Of a DNA stretch of 64,000 bases, positions 9,168 to 16,640 are shown piece by piece. The notes under the pieces were generated by a model. That model did no database searches and was not told the origin of the DNA. It saw nothing but the letters and a program-made list of their open reading frames with translations. The DNA comes from Alistipes senegalensis. Its GTDB lineage: Bacteria > Bacillota > Clostridia > Oscillospirales > Ruminococcaceae. Made by a program: the position numbers and the translations under genes. Position 1 is the stretch's first letter. Each line of letters starts with the position of its first letter. The stretch lies in NCBI GenBank assembly GCA_023665275.1, contig JAMPEF010000002.1, positions 62,001-126,000 of the forward strand, read 5' to 3'.

Positions 9168-9907
9168 TTGGTCACATTCATTCAACTGAAAGTTTCGGAA
9201 CGGTAGACGGTCCGGGAATAAGATTTGTAGTATTTTTTCAGGGATGTCCGCTGAGGTGTAAATACTGTCATAACCCTGATACGTGGGCATTCGGAAAAGG
9301 TCACGAAATGACCGCTGAAGAACTTATGAAGGAATACGATTCATACAAGGAATTTTTAAAATCCGGAGGCATTACGGCTACCGGTGGTGAACCTCTTGCA
9401 CAACCGGAATTTTTAGCGGAATTATTTTCGCTTGCAAAGTCAAGAGGCGTCCATACCTGCCTTGATACGTCGGCAGGGGTTTACAATCCGGCGGAACACT
9501 CCAAAATTGACGAAGTGCTAAAATATACTGACCTCGTAATGCTTGACATAAAGCACATAGACCCCAAAGAACACAAAAAACTTACCGGCATGGACAATAA
9601 AAATATACTTGCATTCGCTGAACATCTCAGAGACCTGAATATTCCCGTATGGATAAGGCACGTTGTTGTACCAGGAATAACCGACAATGACGACGAACTT
9701 TTCCGGCTGGGTGAATACCTCTCCACGCTTACGAATTTAAAGGCTCTTGATGTCCTCCCCTATCACGACATGGCAAAGTCGAAATATAAGGAACTCGGCA
9801 TAGAATACCCACTCGGCGATACACCGGCACTCACTAAAGAAAGGGCTGTACACGCACGGAAAATCATAATCAGCGGTATAAAATCTGCACTGAAACATCA
9901 CGAATAA
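9164..9907 (+). CDS. pflA: Pyruvate formate-lyase activating enzyme
   Basis: About 247 residues, a radical SAM glycyl-radical enzyme activase. It uses a [4Fe-4S] cluster and S-adenosylmethionine to install the glycyl radical on pyruvate formate-lyase, allowing anaerobic conversion of pyruvate to acetyl-CoA and formate. Visible features are GTVDGPGIR near the N-terminus, the cluster motif CPLRCKYC (Cx3Cx2C), TGGEPL, and DLVMLDIKH. It is the short form without the extra ferredoxin-like Cys domain, as in true PflA. The ATG at 9164 overlaps the cca stop (ATGA); AGAGGTG is the ribosome binding site. The pflB substrate gene is not in this window. Confidence 0.93.
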   Translation: MIGHIHSTESFGTVDGPGIRFVVFFQGCPLRCKYCHNPDTWAFGKGHEMTAEELMKEYDSYKEFLKSGGITATGGEPLAQPEFLAELFSLAKSRGVHTCLDTSAGVYNPAEHSKIDEVLKYTDLVMLDIKHIDPKEHKKLTGMDNKNILAFAEHLRDLNIPVWIRHVVVPGITDNDDELFRLGEYLSTLTNLKALDVLPYHDMAKSKYKELGIEYPLGDTPALTKERAVHARKIIISGIKSALKHHE

Positions 9908-9928
9908 TAATTATTCATGTATAATCTG

Positions 9929-9955
9929 CCGTTAATCTGTACAGAATATTAACGG
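9929..9955 (+). promoter_or_regulatory. Hairpin overlapping the ribosome binding site of the M23 gene
   Basis: CCGTTAAT (9929-9936) can pair with ATTAACGG (9948-9955). The last two paired bases belong to the GGAGG ribosome binding site (9954-9958) of the next gene. Confidence 0.45.
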
Positions 9956-9966
9956 AGGTGTTATAC

Positions 9967-10800
9967 GTGAAAAAAAATGTATTAACAGAAAACAAAATCA
10001 AGGGTTCAAAGGGCTTTTATGCGGCACTCGGAATAAGTGCCGTCATGATTGGTGCCGCTTGTCTTTTTGCTTACAGTGAGGGCGAAAAAATAACAGACAG
10101 TCAGCTTAATGCCGGAATAAATTCACCGGATACCGCCGTTGACAAAAAATACAATAACGTCCCGAAACAGACTTCTACAGCGTATGTTGTTGCTATGATT
10201 CCTACAACGACTACCGCAACAGTTACAACCGCCATACCAGTAATTATGGAGACAATGCCGGTTGAAGAAGTCATCATTGAAACTCCGGTAGAAGAATTTA
10301 ATGAAGTTATCGCCGAAATTGACCCGCCGGCAGAAGAAGTAATAGCTCCTGAAGAACCTGAAATCGTTGAAACTGCAACCCCTAAACTCGACAACGTAAA
10401 ATCACCATTAGCTGACATTTCAGATATTATGACTGCTTTCAGTGGTACGGAACTTGTCAGAAATGAAACAACAGGTTCTTGGCAGACACACAACGGTACT
10501 GACTTTGCGGCGGAAAACGGTTCGGAAGTATATGTCATCTCAACCGGTGAAGTTACGTCCGTAAAAAAAGACGCCCTGTGGGGAATAACAGTAACTGTTG
10601 ACCATCACAACGGATTTGTATCAAAATACTGCAATCTTGCGGAAGATTTATCCGTACAGGAGGGTGACAACCTTGTAAGCGGTGATATGATAGGTCTTGT
10701 GGGACAAACCGCCGATATCGAAAGCGCACTTGAACCGCATCTTCATCTTGAACTTATCCATAACGGAACTTTCACAGACCCTATGTCAGCACTGAAATAA
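9967..10800 (+). CDS. M23 (LytM) family membrane-anchored metallopeptidase-like protein, SpoIIQ-like
   Basis: About 277 residues. A single N-terminal membrane helix (GFYAALGISAVMIGAACLF) is followed by a Thr/Pro/Glu-rich linker and a C-terminal LytM/M23 domain (about residues 155-275). Zinc-site features are THNGTDFAAENG (H...D) and EPHLHLEL (HxH), so the catalytic residues look intact. M23 domains cut peptidoglycan cross-bridges or, when inactive, act as scaffolds. The layout resembles SpoIIQ, the forespore M23 protein of spore formers, which fits other sporulation-type genes here. The start is GTG 9967, with GGAGG at 9954-9958; an upstream GTG (9958) overlaps that site. A terminator follows. 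Confidence 0.82.
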   Translation: MKKNVLTENKIKGSKGFYAALGISAVMIGAACLFAYSEGEKITDSQLNAGINSPDTAVDKKYNNVPKQTSTAYVVAMIPTTTTATVTTAIPVIMETMPVEEVIIETPVEEFNEVIAEIDPPAEEVIAPEEPEIVETATPKLDNVKSPLADISDIMTAFSGTELVRNETTGSWQTHNGTDFAAENGSEVYVISTGEVTSVKKDALWGITVTVDHHNGFVSKYCNLAEDLSVQEGDNLVSGDMIGLVGQTADIESALEPHLHLELIHNGTFTDPMSALK

Positions 10801-10809
10801 TATCACATG

Positions 10810-10841
10810 AACGGACGTATAATTTATATGTCCGTTTTTTA
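10810..10841 (+). terminator. Intrinsic terminator after the M23 gene
   Basis: ACGGAC...GTCCGT stem (10810-10834) followed by TTTTTT. Confidence 0.7.
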
Positions 10842-10847
10842 TTTTAC

Positions 10848-10876
10848 TTGACATAATTTTCCTTTTGTGATAAAAT
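10848..10876 (+). promoter_or_regulatory. Sigma-A type promoter for the zinc-ribbon protein
   Basis: Consensus TTGACA (10848-10853), 17-bp spacer, TAAAAT (10871-10876); the ATG is 33 bp downstream of the -10 element. Confidence 0.7.
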
Positions 10877-10908
10877 ACAGATAAATTGATTTTTCGGGGG
10901 GTTAGTAT

Positions 10909-11631
10909 ATGCATTTCTGCGGATATTGTGGCAAAAAAATTCCGGACGGTGAACAATGCAATTGCCCTGAAAGTCTTTCAAATCGTAACAGACAGGCGGC
11001 AGAAGAAATAAAAGCTGTCGCCGTCGCCAACAGAAGACAACTTATTATAGGCATTGTATGTCTGACCATTATAATAACAGCATTCGTGAAAATAATTGTA
11101 TTCATGTTCAGCGGTGGAAATGAAGAACCTGTTGTAAGAAGTACACGTCCGGACTATGAAAAGCCGGTTACGGATTTTGTCAGTGCATATAACAGGAATA
11201 ATTCTGAAAAAATGATGAAAATCATGCTTCCCAGCGATTACATAGAAGATTTTAAACATGATATGGAAAATCCGGACGAATGGGACGAATACATAAGAAC
11301 TTTAAACGACAAAATCGAAAAGGAAAAAGATACTCTTGAACTTGATTACGGAAAAAATATACGTCTTTCCGCTGAAATACTTGACAGAAAATCGCTTAAC
11401 CAGTCAGAAACTGATGACATAAAAAAACTCTATGAAGAGGATTTCAAGGCAAGGGCTGTCAAGTCCGCATACAAAATAAAAGTAGAATTTCAGATTGAGG
11501 GTAGTGAAGACTATGACATAAACAAATACTGGATTTATGTTGTTGAGGTCAGAGGCGACGGGTGGTTATTATGTCCGGAGGGCGATGGTTACACCCCTGG
11601 TAGCTATATAGGGCTTGACCCCCAAAATTAA
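10909..11631 (+). CDS. Zinc-ribbon single-pass membrane protein, unknown function
   Basis: 240 residues, not recognised beyond its domains. It starts with a four-Cys zinc ribbon (FCGYCGKKI...CNCP), then a charged stretch, one membrane helix (LIIGIVCLTIIITAFVKIIVFMF, about residues 44-66) and a soluble C-terminal domain of about 165 residues with a lipocalin/NTF2-like feel (DFVSAYNRNNSEKMMKIMLP, ending in a WIYVVEVRGDGWLL strand). This is a common Firmicute plan in which the extracellular domain resembles DUF4878/NTF2-like folds; that assignment is inference. It has its own promoter and sits just ahead of purA. Confidence 0.7.
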   Translation: MHFCGYCGKKIPDGEQCNCPESLSNRNRQAAEEIKAVAVANRRQLIIGIVCLTIIITAFVKIIVFMFSGGNEEPVVRSTRPDYEKPVTDFVSAYNRNNSEKMMKIMLPSDYIEDFKHDMENPDEWDEYIRTLNDKIEKEKDTLELDYGKNIRLSAEILDRKSLNQSETDDIKKLYEEDFKARAVKSAYKIKVEFQIEGSEDYDINKYWIYVVEVRGDGWLLCPEGDGYTPGSYIGLDPQN

Positions 11632-11663
11632 AAATTTTTATTTTTGAAAAATTTAAAAAACTA

Positions 11664-11692
11664 TTGAAATATCTGTAACAATATGATATAAT
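11664..11692 (+). promoter_or_regulatory. Sigma-A type promoter for purA
   Basis: TTGAAA (11664-11669), 17-bp spacer, TATAAT (11687-11692), 52 bp upstream of the purA ATG. No purine riboswitch-like structure is evident in this short leader. Confidence 0.65.
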
Positions 11693-11744
11693 AAATTGTA
11701 AGTGTGCCTGAATACACTAATATTTTACGAAAAGAGGAAATAAA

Positions 11745-13022
11745 ATGCCTGCTAATATTGTTGTAGGAACTCAGTGGGGCGACGAGGGAAAAGGTAAAGT
11801 TATTGATATTCTCGCCTCCCGTGCTGATGTAGTTGTACGTTCACAGGGTGGTAACAACGCCGGTCATACTGTTGTAAACAACGGTGAGGTATATAAACTC
11901 CACCTTATTCCGTCCGGTATTCTCTACCCGAATACTCTTTGTCTTATCGGTGCTGGTGTAGTTCTTGACCCTAAGGACTTTATAGGTGAACTCGACAGCC
12001 TCGCCGAAAGAGGTCTTGAAACTCTCGGTCATCTCAAGGTTGACCCCCGTGCGCATATCGTTATGCCGTGGCATATCACCCTTGATGGTCTTTCGGAGGC
12101 TTTCCGTGGTGGTAAGGACATCGGCACTACAAAACGTGGTATAGGTCCTACATATATGGACAAGTACGAAAGATGCGGTATAAGAATGTTTGACCTCGTT
12201 CACCCTGAAATTCTTGCCGAAAAAATTCAGACTACAGGAAAACTTAAAAACAAAATAATCACAGAAGTTTACGGTGGTGAACCTTTTGACCTCGACGCCG
12301 TAACCGCTGAATATACAGAATACGGAAAGAGACTTCTTCCATATATGGACGACGTTTCAGTACTTACTTTTGAGGCTTCCAAATCCGGAAAAACTATCAT
12401 GTTTGAAGGCGCACAGGCTACACTCCTTGATATTGATTTCGGAACATATCCATATGTAACATCTTCGCACCCGCTTTCTGCCGGTGTATGCGTCGGAACG
12501 GGCATAGGTCCTAAGGAAATCACTAATATAATAGGCGTCGCAAAGGCTTATACTACCCGTGTCGGAAAAGGTCCATTCCCGACTGAACTTGACGACGAAA
12601 CAGGCGACCAGATTAGAAACGTCGGCGGTGAGTTCGGAACTACTACCGGCAGACCTCGACGCACAGGCTGGTTTGACGCTGTAATAGTTCGTCATTCTGT
12701 AAGGGTGAACGGTCTTGACAGTCTTGCAATAAACAAGCTCGATACGCTCGCCGGTCTTGATACTCTCAAAATCTGCACAGCATATCAGAAACCCGACGGC
12801 ACAGTGACTGAACATTTCCCACCTGCTTTAGAGGAACTTGAAGGCTGTACACCTGTATATGAAGAATTTGAAGGCTTTACAGAAGATATTTCAAAGTGCA
12901 GAACTTTTGACGAACTCCCCGAAAACTGTAAAAAATATATCGCACGTCTTGAAGAACTTGTCGGCTGTCACGTAAGTATGGTCGGTGTAGGTCCTGACAG
13001 AAGTCAGGTTATCGAAAGATAA
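11745..13022 (+). CDS. purA: Adenylosuccinate synthetase
   Basis: 425 residues, the usual length. It joins IMP and aspartate using GTP to give adenylosuccinate, the first committed step from IMP to AMP. The N-terminal GTP/IMP loop VGTQWGDEGKGK is diagnostic; QGGNNAGHTV, GTTKRGIGPTY (IMP binding), EGAQATLLDIDFGTYPYVTSS and TTTGRPRRTGW are further family blocks, and VGVGPDR lies near the end. It is monocistronic with its own promoter, and the next gene begins 31 bp later after a clear GGAGG site. No purB is nearby. Confidence 0.97.
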   Translation: MPANIVVGTQWGDEGKGKVIDILASRADVVVRSQGGNNAGHTVVNNGEVYKLHLIPSGILYPNTLCLIGAGVVLDPKDFIGELDSLAERGLETLGHLKVDPRAHIVMPWHITLDGLSEAFRGGKDIGTTKRGIGPTYMDKYERCGIRMFDLVHPEILAEKIQTTGKLKNKIITEVYGGEPFDLDAVTAEYTEYGKRLLPYMDDVSVLTFEASKSGKTIMFEGAQATLLDIDFGTYPYVTSSHPLSAGVCVGTGIGPKEITNIIGVAKAYTTRVGKGPFPTELDDETGDQIRNVGGEFGTTTGRPRRTGWFDAVIVRHSVRVNGLDSLAINKLDTLAGLDTLKICTAYQKPDGTVTEHFPPALEELEGCTPVYEEFEGFTEDISKCRTFDELPENCKKYIARLEELVGCHVSMVGVGPDRSQVIER

Positions 13023-13053
13023 TTTATAAAAAATACAACCGGAGGTATCCTGA

Positions 13054-14244
13054 ATGAAGTTATTTAAAAATCTGCTGTCATTTATAGCGACTGTTGCTTT
13101 GACTGTCAATGTAGTTTCACCGGATACCTCTGTAGCTATAAATACAAGTATACGTATTTCAGAAGTACCGGCAAAATATGTACGTTCCGCACATAAAAAT
13201 TACTTTGATGATATTAATTCTGTTTCAGATTACGTGAGGGAAAACATGACAATCCGAAACGAAAATATAGAGTTTTCCGTTCCGCCGGATTTCGACGGCA
13301 GGGAAACTGTCGGTTTTGTATTAAGAAATTCCACGACAGAAACTAAAAAATCAAATCAGGGCGATTATCTCAGAAAATCAATAAATTATGTTGAATACAG
13401 TATTATTCCTACAGATGATGATATAACAATTATCCTGAATGTGAATTATAATACTACCGCTCAGCAGGAAAAATTTGTTGAAGAAAAAATTATTGAAATA
13501 CTTAATGAACTTAATATCGAAAAAAAGAACGATTATTATAAAATATCGGAAATATATAATTATATAATAAACAATGTCAGGTATGCTACATATTCAACAG
13601 ACGACCTTAAATATACCGCCTATGGTGCTTTATATAACGGCGAGGCGGTCTGTCAGGGAATCGCATCGCTGTTTTATCGTATGGCAAAGGAAGCCGGCGT
13701 TTCATGCAGAATGATTGTCGGTTATGCCAGTGAACCTCACGCATGGAATATCACATCAATTGACGGCGTTTATTATCTGCTTGACCCGACTTTTGATTTA
13801 TATTTCAATAAAGTTTCAGACTGTAAATATTTTCTGTGTGGTGCAGATGATTTTGACGACTACAACAAAAAAATAACACACATTGCCGCATCGTCTGAAA
13901 TGGAACTTTCAAACCTTGACTTTGATTATGAATCTGAAAGTTTCAAAGCGGATTATCCTATTTCCAGTGAAAAATTTACTTTCCGAAACAACGGAGATGC
14001 AAATGCTGACGGTCACACAGATGCTATTGACGCTTCAATGATTCTTTCGGCATATGCAGAATTATCCACCAACGGCAAAAGTAATTTTTCAACCGTTCAG
14101 GAACTGACGGCAGATGTCAACAATGACAAGGAAATAAATTCAGTTGACGCATCTATGATACTCCAATATTATGCATATATTTCAACTGCTCAGGCAGAAG
14201 AACACATTAAACCGGAAAATTTTTTTAAACAGGAGGTGATTTAA
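13054..14244 (+). CDS. Secreted transglutaminase-like protein with C-terminal dockerin
   Basis: 396 residues. An N-terminal signal peptide (MKLFKNLLSFIATVALTVNV) leads to a transglutaminase/protease-like domain: GEAVCQGIASLFYRMA (nucleophile Cys), EPHAWNIT (His) and LLDPTFD (Asp) form the expected triad. The C-terminus is a type I dockerin with two calcium-binding duplicated segments, GDANADGHTDAIDASMI and ADVNNDKEINSVDASMI. Dockerins plug secreted proteins into cohesin scaffolds of a cellulosome. The function is unknown: these domains may be peptidases or structural. The start has GGAGG 7 bases upstream. Its stop TAA overlaps the next gene's ATG (TAATG), implying coupled synthesis of a surface protein and a membrane protein. 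Confidence 0.85.
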   Translation: MKLFKNLLSFIATVALTVNVVSPDTSVAINTSIRISEVPAKYVRSAHKNYFDDINSVSDYVRENMTIRNENIEFSVPPDFDGRETVGFVLRNSTTETKKSNQGDYLRKSINYVEYSIIPTDDDITIILNVNYNTTAQQEKFVEEKIIEILNELNIEKKNDYYKISEIYNYIINNVRYATYSTDDLKYTAYGALYNGEAVCQGIASLFYRMAKEAGVSCRMIVGYASEPHAWNITSIDGVYYLLDPTFDLYFNKVSDCKYFLCGADDFDDYNKKITHIAASSEMELSNLDFDYESESFKADYPISSEKFTFRNNGDANADGHTDAIDASMILSAYAELSTNGKSNFSTVQELTADVNNDKEINSVDASMILQYYAYISTAQAEEHIKPENFFKQEVI

Positions 14245-15386
14245 TGCCCGATGATAACAATTATACTCCCGTTCTGGAGGATATAGAATTTACGGCGTCT
14301 TCACAGAAAAAAGGCGCTCCTACCGGTGTTGAGGCTATTTCCCTTGACAGCATGGAAACTAACTACAATCCGGCTTTTGACCGGCGAAAAGGCGCACCTA
14401 CCGGCGTTGAGGCTGTTTCTCTTGACAGCATGGAAACTAACTACAATGCTTTTGCAGACCAGCGTAAAGGCGCACCTACCGGCGTATCTGCACCGGTTCT
14501 TGACGATATAGCCGGAAAACTTGGAGCTTCTGCACCGACAATAAACCGTGAACCTGAAAAACCCGTCATCACTGACGAAGAAATAATAGCTACATTCAAT
14601 CCGGAACTTAAAGCAATATTTGATAATCTTTCAGACTTACAGCGACAACAGGTACTTGATATGCGCCGTGAACAGATGGGCGGTATCGCTCCGAAACCGG
14701 AAGTCACTGCACCTGTCCTTGACGAAGATAATTATACACCTCCGCCACAGGAAGAAAAGAAAAATACTCCACCGCCTGAACCCGTCGAAAAACCGATACT
14801 TGACGAAGAACCGGAACTCCCGAAATATGTTCCTAAATACGTTGATGAAGACGTTGAACTTGCCAAGCGTGAGGCAGCAAAAAAGGCGGTTACATCACAG
14901 CTTACCTCAAATCAGAAAGACTCTAAAGAAAGTCTCCGCATGATGCTCGAACTTAAAGAACAGAGAAACGCTGAACTTGCTGAAAAAGGCTTTATAATCA
15001 CTATCGTTATAGCGATAATCGGAGTAATCGGAGCAGTAGCTTTCTATCTGCTTTACAGCGGAAGTCTCGGTCTCAGTTACAAGGATACGCTTAGCGGAGC
15101 AGGAAATATAATAAAGGATTCCGCACTTTACATATCGCTTGTAACGGCTATAGGTTCGCTTACGCTTATAACAGGTATGGGCGGATTCAAGTCGCTGGTG
15201 TCGTTTATTTTCATAGTCATGGGAATAGTACAGGTTTTCCCGGGGCTTGCCATGATACCACAACATAACGGCAGTCTTGCACTTGCCGGAATATTATACG
15301 GCGTTTCGATAGGCTGTACTATTGCCGTTATCGTGATGCTTTCCGCAAGTGAGGCTGTAGGACTTTATTTCAAGAAAAAGAAATAA
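14244..15386 (+). CDS. Repeat-containing membrane protein of unknown function
   Basis: 380 residues, not recognised. The first 110 residues contain imperfect 26-residue repeats beginning KGAPTGVEA and containing LDSMETNYN, then a third partial copy. A Pro/Glu-rich low-complexity stretch follows (APVLDEDNYTPPPQ, PILDEEPELPKY), then a charged helix and, from about residue 250, four hydrophobic helices. The N-terminal disordered half is probably cytoplasmic. Translation is coupled to the dockerin transglutaminase gene by TAATG with AGGAGGTGA upstream. A strong terminator follows. Confidence 0.7.
   Translation: MPDDNNYTPVLEDIEFTASSQKKGAPTGVEAISLDSMETNYNPAFDRRKGAPTGVEAVSLDSMETNYNAFADQRKGAPTGVSAPVLDDIAGKLGASAPTINREPEKPVITDEEIIATFNPELKAIFDNLSDLQRQQVLDMRREQMGGIAPKPEVTAPVLDEDNYTPPPQEEKKNTPPPEPVEKPILDEEPELPKYVPKYVDEDVELAKREAAKKAVTSQLTSNQKDSKESLRMMLELKEQRNAELAEKGFIITIVIAIIGVIGAVAFYLLYSGSLGLSYKDTLSGAGNIIKDSALYISLVTAIGSLTLITGMGGFKSLVSFIFIVMGIVQVFPGLAMIPQHNGSLALAGILYGVSIGCTIAVIVMLSASEAVGLYFKKKK
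14310..14510 (+). repeat. Three in-frame 78-bp coding repeats (KGAPTGVEA unit)
   Basis: Units begin at about 14310, 14388 and 14466; the first two are nearly identical over 26 codons, and the third keeps KGAPTGV and then diverges. Confidence 0.8.
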
Positions 15387-15418
15387 TTATATATTTTAAT
15401 CAATAAAATTATTTTTCA

Positions 15419-15450
15419 GGCGTATGTAAAATATAACATACGCCTTTTTT
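15419..15450 (+). terminator. Intrinsic terminator
   Basis: GGCGTATGT (15419-15427)/ACATACGCC (15436-15444) followed by TTTTTT. It serves the plus-strand pair of genes; the minus-strand side has no T-run. Confidence 0.85.
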
Positions 15451-15455
15451 CTGAT

Positions 15456-16268
15456 TTAATATTGTGTAGAAAATTTTATGTCGTTGCCGTTGCTTACGGC
15501 TGTAATTCTGCCGTTATAGCACGTTGCATAACTTTTGATTTTATATTTGTTTAAAATCTCTTCAGTATCTGAGGAAAATTCACTTTCTGACGTACACGAA
15601 ACAGCATATTTAGGTCTCACACGGCTTATAAAATCCTCTAAATTTTTAATTTTTCTTGCATGATACGGAACTTTAAGCAGTGTACACTTTCCTATATCCA
15701 TTATTTCTTCCAGACGCTGTTCCATAGCGTCGCCGGTAAAAAGCAGTGTTGTATCATGATAGACTGCTTTTGTAACAAGTGAAAAGTCATTGTCATCATC
15801 TTCACCGTAAAAATCCTTTTCCGGTGCATAGACTGTATATTCCACGCCGTCAAGCGTAAAAGAAATATTTTCGTGCATAAGTACAGGAGTTATATTTTTT
15901 CCGTCAAGGGCTTTATGGTACTTTTCCATTTCTCCGCTTTCTTCGGTGTAGTCGGGTGCAAGAACGTTTTTCACTTCAATGTTGTTGATAAGTTTTGCCG
16001 CACCACCGACATGGTCTTTATCGTAATGGGTGATTATAAGATAATCAACGGATTCAATTTCATTTTCGGCAAGAAGTTCAAGAATCTGTTTTCCGTCGCC
16101 TTTTTCGCCGCAATCAATTACAACGGTGCTGTTTTCAGTCCTTAATACCATGCTGTCAGCCTTGCCAACGTCAAGAAAATCAACAGTGAAATCCGGATAG
16201 ACTTCTTTTTTTTCGCATGAAAAAAGTGAAAATGCCATCATAAGAACCAATATTATAAACTTTTTCAC
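15456..16268 (-). CDS. ComEC/Rec2-like metallo-beta-lactamase-fold lipoprotein
   Basis: About 270 residues. The lipoprotein signal (MKKFIILVLMMAFSLFSC) anchors it outside the membrane. The rest is a metallo-beta-lactamase domain of the ComEC C-terminal type: FLDVGKADSMVL, VIDCGEKG, the metal motif THYDKDHVGG (HxxxDH), and LLFTGDAME. In ComEC this domain is fused to a DNA channel and is thought to degrade the non-transported strand; stand-alone lipoproteins may be extracellular nucleases or phosphodiesterases. I prefer the GTG at 16268, since MKK fits a signal peptide; a GTG at 16280 is possible. It is divergent from rpoB and convergent with the repeat membrane protein. Confidence 0.82.
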   Translation of the reverse strand: MKKFIILVLMMAFSLFSCEKKEVYPDFTVDFLDVGKADSMVLRTENSTVVIDCGEKGDGKQILELLAENEIESVDYLIITHYDKDHVGGAAKLINNIEVKNVLAPDYTEESGEMEKYHKALDGKNITPVLMHENISFTLDGVEYTVYAPEKDFYGEDDDNDFSLVTKAVYHDTTLLFTGDAMEQRLEEIMDIGKCTLLKVPYHARKIKNLEDFISRVRPKYAVSCTSESEFSSDTEEILNKYKIKSYATCYNGRITAVSNGNDIKFSTQY

Positions 16269-16414
16269 CTGAAAAATCACCGTCCTTTTATATACTCACT
16301 ACAAAAATATTTATATTACATGAAAAACTTTTTATATTTTTTGTATAATCATATAAAAATAACGCCGGATTTTTTTAACAAACCGGCATTTTTTACAAAA
16401 TTTGCCATACCCTA

Positions 16415-16443
16415 TTGACTTTTATGTTATAATGTATTATAAT
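16415..16443 (+). promoter_or_regulatory. Sigma-A type promoter for rpoBC
   Basis: TTGACT (16415-16420), 17-bp spacer, TATAAT (16438-16443). It predicts a 5' leader of about 190 nt. Confidence 0.65.
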
Positions 16444-16570
16444 ATTATAATGTATCGGTATGGAATGATACCCTATTATCTGTTATTATATCACACTGGA
16501 AAAGACTTGTCAATAGTTTTATGAAAAATTTTTCATTTTGTCCGGTGCGGTATAACATACGTCAGCCAAT

Positions 16571-16610
16571 GACCTGTCCGCTTCTGCCTTTCCGGAATAA
16601 CGGGCAGGTC
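16571..16610 (+). promoter_or_regulatory. Leader hairpin upstream of rpoB
   Basis: GACCTGTCCG (16571-16580) pairs with CGGGCAGGTC (16601-16610) with one G-U pair and a 20-nt loop. No T-run follows, so it is not a simple terminator; it ends 30 nt before the rpoB ATG and could be a protein-binding or processing site. Confidence 0.5.
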
Positions 16611-16640
16611 TGAATATCCAAAAATAAGGAGGTTCCGCCT

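Larger units (their letters stand above)
16281..16640. other. Intergenic region upstream of rpoB
   Basis: 360 bp without a gene. It holds a weak terminator-like element (GCCGG 16364-16368/CCGGC 16383-16387, then ATTTTTT), the rpoB promoter, a small GGTAT/ATACC hairpin (16457-16472) near the predicted transcript start, and a larger hairpin close to the rpoB ribosome binding site. No rplJ/rplL genes are present. Confidence 0.7.

Noticed and set aside
16364-16393. A strong terminator upstream of rpoB
   Set aside because: The stem is only 5 bp with a 14-nt loop; at most weak.
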